Below are positions 45,848 through 55,802 of a stretch of 64,000 nt of DNA, piece after piece. A program made the translations under genes and the position numbers. Where the stretch lies: the NCBI RefSeq assembly GCF_011927765.1, contig NZ_JAATJG010000001.1, positions 397,904 through 461,903 on the forward strand, given 5' to 3'. This DNA is from Wenyingzhuangia aestuarii. GTDB lineage: Bacteria; Bacteroidota; Bacteroidia; Flavobacteriales; Flavobacteriaceae. Every line of letters begins with the position of its first letter. The first letter of the stretch is position 1. The notes under the pieces were generated by a model. The model did no database searches and was not told the origin of the DNA. It was given only the letters and a program-made list of their open reading frames with translations.

Positions 45848-47545
45848 TTAGCTTAATCTTACATCAGATACACTAGCACCTGTAGGTACCATTGGGAATA
45901 CATTGTCTTCTTTTTCTACCATTACTTCTAAGAAGTAAGAAGTTTTACAAGCAATCATTTCGTCAATAGCTCCTTGAAGATCTTCACGTTTTACAACCTT
46001 TTTGGCAGGAATACTATAAGCTTCTGCTAACTTTACAAAGTCAGGGTTAATCATTTCTGTAGAAGCGTAACGTTTGTCAAAAAACAATTGTTGCCATTGA
46101 CGTACCATTCCTAGGAATTCATTATTTAAAACAACAATTTTAACTGCAGTTCCTGTTTGTAAAATAGTTCCTAATTCCTGACAAGTCATTTGGTAACCAC
46201 CGTCTCCAATAATAGCAACCACATCTCTTTCTGGGGCTCCCATTTTTGCTCCAATAGAAGCTGGTAAAGCAAATCCCATAGTTCCCAATCCTCCAGAAGT
46301 AACATTACTTCTAGTGTGGGTAAAGTTTGCATAACGAACAGCCATCATTTGGTGTTGTCCTACATCAGAAACAATAACAGCATCATTGTCGGTTGCTTTG
46401 TTAATTCCTTGTAAAACTTCTCCCATCGTTAAACCTTCTTTAGTAGGGTTCAACTGACCGTCAATTACTTTTTCAAATTCTATGTTGTCAAAAGCTCTAA
46501 ATTCATGTAACCAAGAAGTGTGTTCTTTTGGCTGAACAAATTCTAAAATTTTAGCCAACGTGTCTTTAGAGTCTCCTAAAACGGCAACATCTGTTTTAAC
46601 GTTTTTATCAATTTCAGAAGGATCAATATCAAAATGAATCACCTTAGCTTGTTTTGCATATTTGCTCAAATCACCAGTTACACGATCATCAAAACGCATC
46701 CCTATAGCAATTAACAAATCACATTCGTTGGTTAACTTGTTAGGTCCGTAGTTACCGTGCATACCTACCATACCTACATTTAAAGCATGATTGGTTGGCA
46801 ATGCAGACAATCCTAAAATTGTCCATGCCGATGGAATTCCAGTTTTTTCTACAAAAGCTTTAAATTCTTGTTCCGCTGCTCCTAAAATAACTCCTTGACC
46901 AAAAATAATCATGGGTTTTTTAGCAGCGTTAATTAACGTAGCAGCTTCTTTTACTTTTTCTATATTGGTTTCTGGTACAGGTTTGTAACTTCTTACATGT
47001 GTACATTTTTCATAGGCATAATCTAATTCTGCTAATTGTGCATCTTTAGTAATGTCTATCAAAACAGGTCCTGGTCTTCCAGATTTAGCAATGTAAAATG
47101 CCTTGGCAATAGCTCCAGGAATATCTTCTGCTTTGGTTACCTGAACGTTCCATTTAGTAATTGGAGATGAGATACTAATCACGTCTGTTTCCTGAAAAGC
47201 ATCAGTTCCTAACAAATGAGAAGCTACTTGTCCGGTAATACATACCATAGGAGTAGAGTCTATTTGTGCATCGGCAATACCTGTAATTAAGTTAGTAGCT
47301 CCAGGTCCTGAAGTAGCTAACGCAACTCCAACTTTACCAGAAGTTCTAGCGTAACCTTGGGCAGCATGCGTAGCACCTTGCTCATGTCTAGTTAAAACGT
47401 GATGTAATTGGTCTTGGTATTTAAATAACTCGTCATAAATAGGCATAATAGCCCCACCTGGATATCCGTATGCAATGTCAACACCTTCTGCAAGTAGACT
47501 TCTTACAACGGCTTCGGCTCCTATGATTCTTTCTGTTTTTTTCAT
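45848..47545 (-). CDS. ilvB: Acetolactate synthase large (catalytic) subunit
   Basis: 565 residues from the ATG at 47545 (MKKTERIIGAEAVVRSLL); the frame is open ten codons earlier but that region lies in repeat DNA. Three ThDP-enzyme domains are visible: GYPGGAIMPIYDEL with the catalytic Glu in LTRHEQGATHAAQGYAR, the FAD/central domain with GMHGNYGPNKL, and the ThDP motif IGDGGYQMTCQELGTILQTG. It condenses two pyruvates, or pyruvate and 2-oxobutanoate. It is second in the operon after ilvD. Confidence 0.95.
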   Translation of the reverse strand: MKKTERIIGAEAVVRSLLAEGVDIAYGYPGGAIMPIYDELFKYQDQLHHVLTRHEQGATHAAQGYARTSGKVGVALATSGPGATNLITGIADAQIDSTPMVCITGQVASHLLGTDAFQETDVISISSPITKWNVQVTKAEDIPGAIAKAFYIAKSGRPGPVLIDITKDAQLAELDYAYEKCTHVRSYKPVPETNIEKVKEAATLINAAKKPMIIFGQGVILGAAEQEFKAFVEKTGIPSAWTILGLSALPTNHALNVGMVGMHGNYGPNKLTNECDLLIAIGMRFDDRVTGDLSKYAKQAKVIHFDIDPSEIDKNVKTDVAVLGDSKDTLAKILEFVQPKEHTSWLHEFRAFDNIEFEKVIDGQLNPTKEGLTMGEVLQGINKATDNDAVIVSDVGQHQMMAVRYANFTHTRSNVTSGGLGTMGFALPASIGAKMGAPERDVVAIIGDGGYQMTCQELGTILQTGTAVKIVVLNNEFLGMVRQWQQLFFDKRYASTEMINPDFVKLAEAYSIPAKKVVKREDLQGAIDEMIACKTSYFLEVMVEKEDNVFPMVPTGASVSDVRLS

Positions 47546-47557
47546 ACTTCGTATAGT

Positions 47558-47627
47558 AGAGAATACAGAGTACAAAGTATAAAGTACAAGTCTAAAACTT
47601 TGTACTCAGTACTTAGTACTCTGTACT
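47558..47627. repeat. AGTAC-rich inverted repeat between ilvD and ilvB
   Basis: AGTACAAAG (47569-47577) faces CTTTGTACT (47598-47606), and CAGTACTTAGTACTCTGTAC follows. The style matches small mosaic intergenic repeats in Flavobacteriaceae. It lies between two genes of one operon, so it is transcribed. Confidence 0.6.
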
Positions 47628-47631
47628 AATG

Positions 47632-49311
47632 TTAATATTTATCTGTAACACACCCTTCAGAAGCAGAAGCTACTGATCTAGCGTATTTAAATAAAATTCC
47701 TTTATTGTGTTTTAATGGAGGTTGAATCCATTTCGCTTTACGTTCTGCAATTTCTTCTTCAGAAACTTGTAGTGTAATTGAATTATCTACAGCGCTAATG
47801 GCAATGGTATCTCCCGTTTCTACCAATCCAATCAACCCACCGTCTTGTGCTTCGGGCGTTATGTGACCTACAACAAACCCGTGAGTTCCACCAGAAAAAC
47901 GTCCGTCAGTAATTAAAGCAACAGATTTTCCTAAACCTGCTCCCATAATTAGTGATGTTGGTTTTAGCATCTCTGGCATACCAGGTCCACCTTTAGGTCC
48001 AACATAACGAATAACGACGACGTCTCCTCTATTTACTTCTCCATTAGAAATTCCAGTGTTAGCTGCTTGTTCACCATCGTAAACAACAGCCTTTCCTTCA
48101 AATTTCAATCCTTCATTTCCAGAAATTTTGGCAACGGCTCCTTTTTCAGCAAGGTTACCATATAAAATTTGTAGGTTACCAGAAGATTTTAAAGCTTTGT
48201 CTTTAGGGAAAATCACATCTTGATCTTCAAATTCCATCACTTTAACATCTGCTAAGTTTTCTGCTAAGGTCTTACCCGTAACTGTCATACAGTCTCCGTG
48301 TAAAAATCCTTGCTCTAACAAATATTTCATAATAGCAGGAGTTCCTCCAATTCCGTGAACATCTTCCATTAAGTATTTACCAGAAGGTTTTAAATCGGCA
48401 ATTAAGGGAGTTCTGTCTGAAACTCTTTGGAAATCTTCCAAAGTAAATTCAATATCTGCAGCGTAAGCAATCGCTAAATAATGTAAAACGGCATTGGTAG
48501 ATCCTCCTAATGCATTTACAATAGCAATCGCGTTTTCTATCGATTTCTTAGTAACAATATCTTTAGGCTTTAAATCCAATTCTAATAAGTTTTTCATAGC
48601 CTGTGCAGTACGCTCAGCTTCTGATAATTTATTTGGATTCTCAGCAGGAATAGAAGAGTTAAAAGGCAATGCCAATCCCATACATTCTATAGAAGATGCC
48701 ATGGTGTTAGCAGTATACATACCTCCACAAGCTCCAGCTCCTGGAATGGCAGCCTTAATAATTTCTCTATATTCTTTTTCGTCAATTTCACCAGCTACTT
48801 TCTGACCTAAAGCCTCAAAAGCTGATACAATGTTTAACTTACGACCTTTGTATTTACCAGAAGCAATAGTTCCACCGTATACCATAATAGAGGGACGGTT
48901 CAAACGCAACATAGCAATAATAGCTCCAGGCATGTTTTTATCACATCCTACAACTCCTACCAAACCATCATAGCTTTGAGCATTTACAACGGTTTCCATA
49001 GAATCAGCAATAATATCTCTAGAAGCTAATGAGTAATTCATCCCAGAAGTTCCCATAGAAATACCATCACTCACACCAATGGTGTTAAAAGTTAATCCAA
49101 CTTGATCGTTAAGATTTGTATATTTCTTAATTTCTTGAGCCAAATTGTTTAAGTGCATGTTACATGGATTACCATCGTAACCAGTACTTGCAATACCAAT
49201 TTGTGGTTTGTTCATGTCCTCATCTGTTAATCCAACTGCGTATAGCATAGCTTGTGATGCTGGTTGAGAGGGATCTTGAGTAAGTCTTTTACTATGTTTA
49301 TTTAATGCCAT
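47632..49311 (-). CDS. ilvD: Dihydroxy-acid dehydratase
   Basis: 559 residues from the ATG at 49311 ([18 protein letters not shown]); the frame is open 13 codons upstream without support. The [Fe-S] ligands are in the conserved [19 protein letters not shown] and [12 protein letters not shown]. The C-terminal [16 protein letters not shown] motif is intact. It dehydrates dihydroxy-acids to branched 2-oxo acids. It is the first gene of the minus-strand ilv operon. Confidence 0.96.
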   Translation of the reverse strand: MALNKHSKRLTQDPSQPASQAMLYAVGLTDEDMNKPQIGIASTGYDGNPCNMHLNNLAQEIKKYTNLNDQVGLTFNTIGVSDGISMGTSGMNYSLASRDIIADSMETVVNAQSYDGLVGVVGCDKNMPGAIIAMLRLNRPSIMVYGGTIASGKYKGRKLNIVSAFEALGQKVAGEIDEKEYREIIKAAIPGAGACGGMYTANTMASSIECMGLALPFNSSIPAENPNKLSEAERTAQAMKNLLELDLKPKDIVTKKSIENAIAIVNALGGSTNAVLHYLAIAYAADIEFTLEDFQRVSDRTPLIADLKPSGKYLMEDVHGIGGTPAIMKYLLEQGFLHGDCMTVTGKTLAENLADVKVMEFEDQDVIFPKDKALKSSGNLQILYGNLAEKGAVAKISGNEGLKFEGKAVVYDGEQAANTGISNGEVNRGDVVVIRYVGPKGGPGMPEMLKPTSLIMGAGLGKSVALITDGRFSGGTHGFVVGHITPEAQDGGLIGLVETGDTIAISAVDNSITLQVSEEEIAERKAKWIQPPLKHNKGILFKYARSVASASEGCVTDKY

Positions 49312-49351
49312 TCTGAAAGGTCTTTTTGTTCTAAATTTACTTAACAACATA

Positions 49352-49359
49352 CAAAATTA
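49352..49359 (-). promoter_or_regulatory. -7 element (TAnnTTTG) for the ilv operon
   Basis: The minus strand reads TAATTTTG 41 bases before the ilvD ATG. No leader peptide rich in Ile/Val/Leu was found in the leader. No good -33 box. Confidence 0.4.
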
Positions 49360-49618
49360 GAATAGTAATTTAGCTTTAAAAAAAGAACCAAAAAAACTTA
49401 CGTTGTTCAATCTTTGTTTTTTGTTGTATGTTATTGTTTTTTAGTGTTTTACGATTTTTATTTAATGATGTTAACTTGCTGTTTCTCTTTTGAGAGTAAG
49501 ATTTAACAGAATTAAGAATTATTGTGGATTCTAACAGAAAAGTATTTTGTTGTTAAACTAAGTATATATACGTAAATAGATTAAGTATTTATTTCTTTTA
49601 TTAATACTTAATTATTTG
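49360..49618. other. Intergenic promoter region between ilvD and gltA
   Basis: AT-rich DNA between divergent operons. Apart from the -7-like elements at its two sides I see no gene, RNA or strong hairpin. Confidence 0.5.
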
Positions 49619-49626
49619 TAGATTTG
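49619..49626 (+). promoter_or_regulatory. -7 element (TAnnTTTG) for gltA
   Basis: TAGATTTG lies 35 bases before the gltA ATG; a TTTT at 49596-49599 sits at the -33 position with a 19-base spacer. Confidence 0.5.
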
Positions 49627-49660
49627 TGAAATTCAAAAAAAAAGGAAATAACATTTATAT

Positions 49661-50950
49661 ATGTCAAACACAGCAATATTAGAAATAGAAGGGAAAAAGT
49701 ATGAGTTTCCAATCGAGAAAGGTTCGGAAAACGAGTTGGCAATTGATATCAAACAGTTAAGAGGGGTAACAGGTGGTGTTACTACAATTGATCCTGGATT
49801 TAAAAACACAGGTTCTTGTAAAAGTGCTATTACGTTCTTAGATGGTGAAAAAGGTATTTTGCGTTACAGAGGTTACGCTATTGAGGAGTTAGCTGAAAAA
49901 GCATCTTTCTTGGAAGTTTCTTATTTATTGATTTTTGGTGAGTTACCAACACAAGCTGAGTTGGATAAGTTTGAACAAGATATTAAAGATGAATCTTTAG
50001 TAGATGAAGATATTCATAAAATTTTGGATGCATTTCCAAAAAATGCACACCCAATGGGAGTGTTGTCATCTTTAACAAGTGCCTTAACAGCATTTAATCC
50101 TAGATCTGTTGAGATTTCTTCTAAAGAAGATATGTATCATGCAATTACGATGTTAATGGGGAAATTTCCTGTGTTAGTATCTTGGTGTATGCGTAAAATG
50201 ACTGGATTGCCTTTAGATTACGGAGACGTAGAGTTAGGGTACGAAGAGAATTTTGCAAAAATGATGTTTAAGAGACCTAACAAAGAATATAAGTGCAATC
50301 AAACAGTAATTAATGCTTTAGATAAGTTGTTAATTTTACATGCAGATCACGAACAAAACTGTTCTACTTCTACAGTAAGAATTGTAGGTTCTTCTCATGC
50401 TGGATTGTTTGCTTCTATCTCTGCAGGTATTTCTGCTTTATGGGGACCTTTACATGGTGGAGCTAACCAAGCGGTAATTGAAATGTTAGAAGCTATTAAG
50501 AATGATGGTGGAGACTTTAACAAGTACTTAGACAAAGCAAAAGATAAAAATGATCCTTTCCGTTTAATGGGATTCGGACACAGAGTATATAAAAACTTTG
50601 ATCCTAGAGCTAAGATTATAAAAGTAGCAGCAGAAGAGGTGTTGGCGGATTTAGGAATTGAAGATCCTGTTTTAGATGTAGCTAGAGGTTTGTCTGAAGC
50701 TGCCTTAAATGATGAGTATTTCAAATCAAGAAACTTATATCCAAACGTAGATTTCTATTCAGGTATTATTTACCGTGCTTTAGGAATTCCTGTTGAAATG
50801 TTTACGGTATTGTTTGCAATGGGACGTTTACCAGGTTGGATTGCTCAATGGAAAGAAATGAGAGAGAATAAAGAGCCTATTGGTCGTCCACGTCAATTGT
50901 ATGTGGGAGAAACTTTAAGACCTTATTCTGGTATTGATACTAGAAAATAG
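49661..50950 (+). CDS. gltA: Citrate synthase
   Basis: 429 residues, typical of the type II (hexameric) bacterial form. An N-terminal beta domain (about 1-50) precedes the all-helical body with ILHADHEQNCSTSTVR, the active-site GPLHGGANQAVIEML, GFGHRVYKNFDPR and the C-terminal IGRPRQLYVGE. It condenses acetyl-CoA and oxaloacetate as entry to the TCA cycle. It is a single gene with a terminator after it. Confidence 0.97.
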   Translation: MSNTAILEIEGKKYEFPIEKGSENELAIDIKQLRGVTGGVTTIDPGFKNTGSCKSAITFLDGEKGILRYRGYAIEELAEKASFLEVSYLLIFGELPTQAELDKFEQDIKDESLVDEDIHKILDAFPKNAHPMGVLSSLTSALTAFNPRSVEISSKEDMYHAITMLMGKFPVLVSWCMRKMTGLPLDYGDVELGYEENFAKMMFKRPNKEYKCNQTVINALDKLLILHADHEQNCSTSTVRIVGSSHAGLFASISAGISALWGPLHGGANQAVIEMLEAIKNDGGDFNKYLDKAKDKNDPFRLMGFGHRVYKNFDPRAKIIKVAAEEVLADLGIEDPVLDVARGLSEAALNDEYFKSRNLYPNVDFYSGIIYRALGIPVEMFTVLFAMGRLPGWIAQWKEMRENKEPIGRPRQLYVGETLRPYSGIDTRK

Positions 50951-50975
50951 TTTTAGAAGCTTAGTTATAAAATTA

Positions 50976-51010
50976 AAAACCATCATTCTAATTAGAGTGA
51001 TGGTTTTTTT
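50976..51010 (+). terminator. gltA terminator
   Basis: AAAACCATCA(T)TCTAAT pairs with ATTAGAGTGATGGTTTT, then T residues. Confidence 0.9.
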
Positions 51011-51018
51011 ATGGGCAT

Positions 51019-51055
51019 AAAAAAAGGTCATTTTAATTTTAAAATGACCTTTTTG
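51019..51055 (-). terminator. accD terminator
   Basis: AAAAAAGGTCATTTTAA pairs with TTAAAATGACCTTTTT; a strong palindrome beside the accD stop, usable on both strands. Confidence 0.88.
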
Positions 51056-51075
51056 ATATATAAGAAAAGAATCTT

Positions 51076-51945
51076 TTAAGATGCTTCTGATCTAAGTGGA
51101 TTGTTTAAAATCAAATCTAGGTATAGGTTGATTTGTTTCTTTAAGTTTTTACGTTCGTAAATAGCATCTAAGAAACCGTGTTCTAATAAAAACTCAGAAC
51201 GTTGAAATCCTTCAGGTAAATCTTGTCCTGTTGTATCTCTAACTACACGAGGTCCTGCAAAGGCTACTAAGGCATTAGGTTCTGCAATATTAATATCTCC
51301 TAACATAGCATAAGATGCAGTAGTACCACCTGTTGTAGGGTCTGTACATAAAGAAATATAAGGTATTTTAGCTTCTGCTAACTGAGTTAACTTGGCAGAT
51401 GTTTTAACCAATTGCATTAAAGATAAAGGAGCTTCTTGCATACGAGCTCCTCCAGACTTAGAAATCATTAAGAAAGGAACTTTGTTTTCTCTAGCGTAAT
51501 CAATGGCTCTGGCAATTTTTTCTCCAACTACAGATCCCATAGATCCTCCAATAAAAGCAAAATCCATAGCAGCAATAACTAAAGGTTTTCCATAAGAATT
51601 ACCTACAGCAGTTCTTACAGCATCTTTAAGTTTTGTTTTTGCTTGTGCTTCTTTGATTCTATCAGGGTAAGGTTTTGTGTCTTCAAAACCTAAAGAATCA
51701 ACAGAGCTTAAATTTTCGTTGATCTCTGTATATTTATTATCATCAAATAATATTTCAAAATATTCATTACTCCCTATTCTTACATGGTAACCGTCTTCTG
51801 GGCTTACATATAAGTTTACTTTTAATTCATCAGTGTCAATAATTTTTCCACTAGGAGTTTTGTACCATAAACCTTTAGGTACATCTTTCTTTGCTTCTGT
51901 AGGGGTTTGAATTCCTTTATCACTTCTTTTAAACCAAGCTGTCAT
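51076..51945 (-). CDS. accD: Acetyl-CoA carboxylase carboxyltransferase beta subunit, zinc ribbon lost
   Basis: 289 residues. The crotonase-fold body is intact: [36 protein letters not shown] and [16 protein letters not shown]. In E. coli AccD a CxxC-CxxC zinc ribbon precedes this body. Here the equivalent segment reads WYKTPSGK and [10 protein letters not shown], so the four Cys positions (about 30, 33, 48 and 51) hold Thr, Gly, Ser and Asp. The fold around them is otherwise recognisable. It transfers carboxyl from biotin to acetyl-CoA with AccA, which is not in the window. Confidence 0.95.
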   Translation of the reverse strand: MTAWFKRSDKGIQTPTEAKKDVPKGLWYKTPSGKIIDTDELKVNLYVSPEDGYHVRIGSNEYFEILFDDNKYTEINENLSSVDSLGFEDTKPYPDRIKEAQAKTKLKDAVRTAVGNSYGKPLVIAAMDFAFIGGSMGSVVGEKIARAIDYARENKVPFLMISKSGGARMQEAPLSLMQLVKTSAKLTQLAEAKIPYISLCTDPTTGGTTASYAMLGDINIAEPNALVAFAGPRVVRDTTGQDLPEGFQRSEFLLEHGFLDAIYERKNLKKQINLYLDLILNNPLRSEAS

Positions 51946-51977
51946 AATTATTCATTTTAATAGTAGGGCAATTTACT

Positions 51978-52017
51978 AAAAAAAATAGAGAAACTGTATA
52001 AAAACAGTTCCTCTATT
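51978..52017 (-). terminator. fbaA terminator
   Basis: On the minus strand AGAGGAACTGT, loop, ACAGTTTCTCT, then ATTTTTTTT. It lies just after the aldolase stop. Confidence 0.85.
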
Positions 52018-52048
52018 AAGTGTTATAAAAAAGATATAATCTAGTTGA

Positions 52049-53116
52049 TTATAAAGTGTTTACGTTATTTAAGTCTGTAAAAGCTTGTTTTAAACGTGCT
52101 TTTAAAGTTTCTTCTCCTTTACGTAACCAAACTCTTGGGTCGTAGTACTTCTTGTTAGGAGCATCTGCACCTGTTGGGTTACCAATTTGAGATTGTAAGT
52201 AATCTGCGTTAGCAGCAAAGTAATCTCTAATTCCTTCCATAAAAGCATATTGTAAGTCAGTATCAATGTTCATTTTGATAGCTCCATATCCAATAGCTTC
52301 TCTAATTTCTTCTACTGAAGAACCAGAACCACCGTGGAATACAAAATCAATAGGGTTGTGACCTAATCCGTGCTTCTCTTCAATAAACTTTTGAGAGTTA
52401 TCTAAAATTTTCGGAGTTAATTTTACGTTTCCTGGCTTGTATACACCGTGAACATTACCAAAAGCAGCAGCAACAGTAAATCTTGGCGATACTTGAGATA
52501 ATTCTTCGTAACAGTAGTTTACTTCTTCTGGTTGAGTATATAATTTAGATTCGTCAACGTTAGAGTTGTCAACACCATCTTCTTCTCCTCCTGTAATACC
52601 TAACTCAATTTCTAAAGTCATTCCCATTTTGTCCATACGCTTTAAGTATTCTTTACAAATAGCGATGTTTTCTTCAATAGGCTCTTCAGATAAATCAATC
52701 ATGTGAGAAGAGAACAATGGAGCTCCAGTTTCAGCAAAGTGCTTTTCAGAAGCATCTAATAAACCATCAATCCAAGGTAATAATTTTTTTGCAGCGTGGT
52801 CTGTATGTAAAATTACAGGCACTCCATAAGCAACAGCTAATTCGTGTACGTGTTTTGCTCCAGCAATAGATCCAGCAATAGCAGCTTTTTGGTCTGTATT
52901 GTCTAATCCTTTTCCTGCGTTAAAAACACCACCTCCGTTAGAAAATTGAATAATTACTGGTGAGTTTAATTCTTTAGCAGTTTCTAACACAGTGTTAATT
53001 GTGTTGTTACCTGTTACGTTAACAGCAGGTAATGCAAATTGTTTTTCTTTTGCTAATTTGAAAATCTCTTGAACTGCATCTCCTGTAGCAACTCCTGGTT
53101 TAATATTGTAACTCAT
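52049..53116 (-). CDS. fbaA: Fructose-bisphosphate aldolase, class II
   Basis: 355 residues, matching the FbaA (type A) class. Zinc and catalytic landmarks are ILHTDHAAKKLLPW, MTLEIELGITGGEEDGVDN, AAFGNVHGVY and FHGGSGSS. It interconverts fructose 1,6-bisphosphate with DHAP and G3P. It is a single gene, with a -7-like element upstream and a hairpin downstream. Confidence 0.96.
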   Translation of the reverse strand: MSYNIKPGVATGDAVQEIFKLAKEKQFALPAVNVTGNNTINTVLETAKELNSPVIIQFSNGGGVFNAGKGLDNTDQKAAIAGSIAGAKHVHELAVAYGVPVILHTDHAAKKLLPWIDGLLDASEKHFAETGAPLFSSHMIDLSEEPIEENIAICKEYLKRMDKMGMTLEIELGITGGEEDGVDNSNVDESKLYTQPEEVNYCYEELSQVSPRFTVAAAFGNVHGVYKPGNVKLTPKILDNSQKFIEEKHGLGHNPIDFVFHGGSGSSVEEIREAIGYGAIKMNIDTDLQYAFMEGIRDYFAANADYLQSQIGNPTGADAPNKKYYDPRVWLRKGEETLKARLKQAFTDLNNVNTL

Positions 53117-53146
53117 TATATAATTAGTTTATTGTATTAATCATAG

Positions 53147-53154
53147 CAAAAATA
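53147..53154 (-). promoter_or_regulatory. -7 element (TAnnTTTG) for fbaA
   Basis: The minus strand reads TATTTTTG 31 bases before the fbaA ATG. No good -33 box. Confidence 0.4.
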
Positions 53155-53214
53155 GTCATTTTTATGAGAAATAAGAGCTTGATGCGTACATCTTTATACG
53201 AAAACGATATCGTA

Positions 53215-55725
53215 CTAGAAAGGATAATTGATCCCAATGTTTAATACAGATTCATTTAATCTGTAACTAGACAACCATTTGTTTTCTGTTAAATAGGGTT
53301 CAAATGTTTTAAAAGCAAGATCTAGTCTTAGTACCAAAAAGTTAAAATCGTATCGAACTCCAAATCCTGTTCCTAAAGCAATGTTTTCTAGGGATTTAAG
53401 GCCGTCAAAGATTTCTTCGTCAGAAGCTGTTGTTGAACTGGGTAGATTCCAAATATTACCGGCATCCGCAAAAATAGCTCCGTGTATACTGTTAATAATC
53501 TTAAATCGATATTCTAAACTAGAAAGTAGTTTTAGATTTCCAATATTAAACTCTAATCCAGTGTTGGAACTACCAGGTCCTAATTCGTAAGTTTTCCAAG
53601 CTCTAATGTCGTTAGATCCTCCTGCAAAATAACTAGTAATAAACGGAATATCTTTGTTTTTTCCAGTAGGAATAGCAACTCCTACAAAGGCTCTAAAAGC
53701 TAAAGAGTTGTTGATGGATTTGCTCCAAAATTTACGGTAATCAATATCGATTTTAATAAATTCAGAAATGGCAATGCCTTGAAATGTTTTCTGATGGTCT
53801 TCCTCTTTAAAAAAAAGACCATTTACATTTCCAGAAGAACTTATTTTGGTTTTGAAAAAATTGTAACTAGTGTCAGACAAGCCTCTTCTGCTGTTGTGTT
53901 CAAAAGAATAAGACGTAGCGGGAATAATATTGTTACTGGTAATAATTTCTTCTCTCTTGGCAATATTTTTTAAAGAGGTGTATTCCGTAGGATTACTGCT
54001 AGCAAAACTGCTAGGAACACTATTAATAAAATTTAAAGCATTGCTAGTTGTTAAGTTGAAGTTGGCATCTATCAACGGTTTGATTTCTGAAATTTTTCGG
54101 AACTCAGAACTATAGATATCAAAATAAGATTCAGGGTTTAAGTTGTTGATAAATTGTAGATTTAACAACTCAATATTATGAGTATTTTTACTAGATGATT
54201 TCCATGAATAATTAATAACACCACTTACTTTTTGCTTATCCAATCCTATGTTTTTTTGAAAACTGGTACCAATGGTAACTTTGGTTTTAGGAGTCATGGT
54301 ACGAGGTACAATATTGGAGAAAAATGGAAAAATAAAGCGTGGAAATTCCAAAGAGGCATCTACCCCAACTTCATAAGCATTAAAACTAGCAGAGTCTTCT
54401 CCACTAACTTTGGTAGCCGTATCAAAAATACTTCCTTGTAGCGATAGTTGAAAAATTTCAGCACCTCTAAATAGGTTTCTATTAATAAAACTAAATCCTC
54501 CAGACAAACCTAGTTGCTTAATGTTAGAGTGAATAATTTCAGTATTCAATCCAACTCCATATTTTTTTTGTGGGGTTAACACAATAGTGGTAGCCAATTT
54601 GTTGTTGGCTAATTCTTTATGAGTTATTTTAATCGACTTAAAATTGTTTAAAGATCTTAAGTGATTTCGGGTAAGTTCAACACTTTCGTCATTATAGATT
54701 TGATTAGGTGCTATAAAAATAGAATTGGCCAATGTTTTGGTTCTGTACTTTAATTTAGAATGTGCATAAAAGTCTAACAGATTATAGGTCTTTTTAACAT
54801 CGTTAGGGGTGTTTCTCGTCTGATAAGAATAGTCTGTATAAACACTAATTTTTTGTAGCGTCTGAATTTTTGTAGGCAATTCAATAATTTCATTCCCTTT
54901 TTTAATTCGTCTATTCTCTATATGTATATCTATAGGAGTAATATGGTCGGGAGCTAAAGTGTCTATCTCTTTAAAGCTAACCAATCCTTCGCTAAAATGA
55001 TAATAGCCATTGTTTCTTAAAGTACGGGTGATTTTGGAAACGGTATTCTTAAAATTTTCTAAATGATATTGTTGTCCTGTTTGTAACGGAAGCCTGTCTA
55101 AATGAGTTCCCAATGTTTTGGCAACCGATGGAGAGCTAATTTTATAATGAATAGGTCCTATATAAAAAGGCTCGTTTTTGGTAATGTTGTAAATAACATT
55201 GGCTTTTTTAACATCGTTAATAACAGTGGTTTTAACGGTAGAGTTAAAATAACCATTGTTAAAAAAATGAGTTCTTAAGTTTTGCTCTGTTTGTGATGTT
55301 TTCCTAGAGTTTAAAATAATAGGGGCTTCTCCTTTATTTAAGAACCAGTTATTGATGCTCTTTTTTTTATTTAAAAGTTTTAAAGTTTGTTTTTTAGACA
55401 AGGTTCTATCCCAGAAATTATTCCTGTTAACAAAAGTTTCCATTTTTAATTGGTGAATAGAATCGTAGTCTAAATTTCCAATATTATAGATGTGTAATCC
55501 TAAAGGGATACCTAAAACCGTATTGTTGGGTCTTTGAATTAAATAAGAAGTAATTTCAAAATCAGAAGTTGTTTTACCATCAATTTTAATGGTGTTTTTA
55601 TCTAGTAAATATTCCTGATCCTTAACATACTTAGTCGTATTACAAGCACTCAGTATAATACTGATGGCTAAGAGGGTAATAAAGTGGGGAAAGTGTGATT
55701 TCAAAAAACAACGAATTTTGTTCAA
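53215..55725 (-). CDS. tamL: TamL-type BamA/TamA family outer membrane lipoprotein
   Basis: 836 residues. A signal peptide ends in the lipobox LSAC (Cys near 28). Several POTRA-like repeats (about 100-400, e.g. ENFKNTVSKITRTLRNNGYYHF) precede an Omp85 barrel (about 430-836) ending ESVLNIGINYPF. The barrel motif FAGGSNDIRAWKTYELGPG matches the Omp85 loop-6 type. Lipidated TamA-like proteins of this kind (TamL) are typical of Bacteroidota and help insert outer membrane proteins. TamB is not adjacent here. The start codon is TTG: an in-frame TAA lies four codons upstream and no ATG exists before the lipobox. Confidence 0.88.
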   Translation of the reverse strand: MNKIRCFLKSHFPHFITLLAISIILSACNTTKYVKDQEYLLDKNTIKIDGKTTSDFEITSYLIQRPNNTVLGIPLGLHIYNIGNLDYDSIHQLKMETFVNRNNFWDRTLSKKQTLKLLNKKKSINNWFLNKGEAPIILNSRKTSQTEQNLRTHFFNNGYFNSTVKTTVINDVKKANVIYNITKNEPFYIGPIHYKISSPSVAKTLGTHLDRLPLQTGQQYHLENFKNTVSKITRTLRNNGYYHFSEGLVSFKEIDTLAPDHITPIDIHIENRRIKKGNEIIELPTKIQTLQKISVYTDYSYQTRNTPNDVKKTYNLLDFYAHSKLKYRTKTLANSIFIAPNQIYNDESVELTRNHLRSLNNFKSIKITHKELANNKLATTIVLTPQKKYGVGLNTEIIHSNIKQLGLSGGFSFINRNLFRGAEIFQLSLQGSIFDTATKVSGEDSASFNAYEVGVDASLEFPRFIFPFFSNIVPRTMTPKTKVTIGTSFQKNIGLDKQKVSGVINYSWKSSSKNTHNIELLNLQFINNLNPESYFDIYSSEFRKISEIKPLIDANFNLTTSNALNFINSVPSSFASSNPTEYTSLKNIAKREEIITSNNIIPATSYSFEHNSRRGLSDTSYNFFKTKISSSGNVNGLFFKEEDHQKTFQGIAISEFIKIDIDYRKFWSKSINNSLAFRAFVGVAIPTGKNKDIPFITSYFAGGSNDIRAWKTYELGPGSSNTGLEFNIGNLKLLSSLEYRFKIINSIHGAIFADAGNIWNLPSSTTASDEEIFDGLKSLENIALGTGFGVRYDFNFLVLRLDLAFKTFEPYLTENKWLSSYRLNESVLNIGINYPF

Positions 55726-55774
55726 AAATAAGCATTAAATAGATGACTAAGTAACGCTAATTGATTTTTAGTAG

Positions 55775-55782
55775 TAAATTTG
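55775..55782 (+). promoter_or_regulatory. -7 element (TAnnTTTG) for the SpoU methyltransferase gene
   Basis: TAAATTTG lies 20 bases before the ATG at 55803, which supports that start over the in-frame codon at 55761. Confidence 0.4.
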
Positions 55783-55802
55783 ACTTTTTAAATAACTACT
55801 TT

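Noticed and set aside
49312..49660. Leader peptide or T-box for the ilv operon
   Set aside because: No short ORF rich in Ile/Val/Leu codons and no T-box-like sequence could be found.
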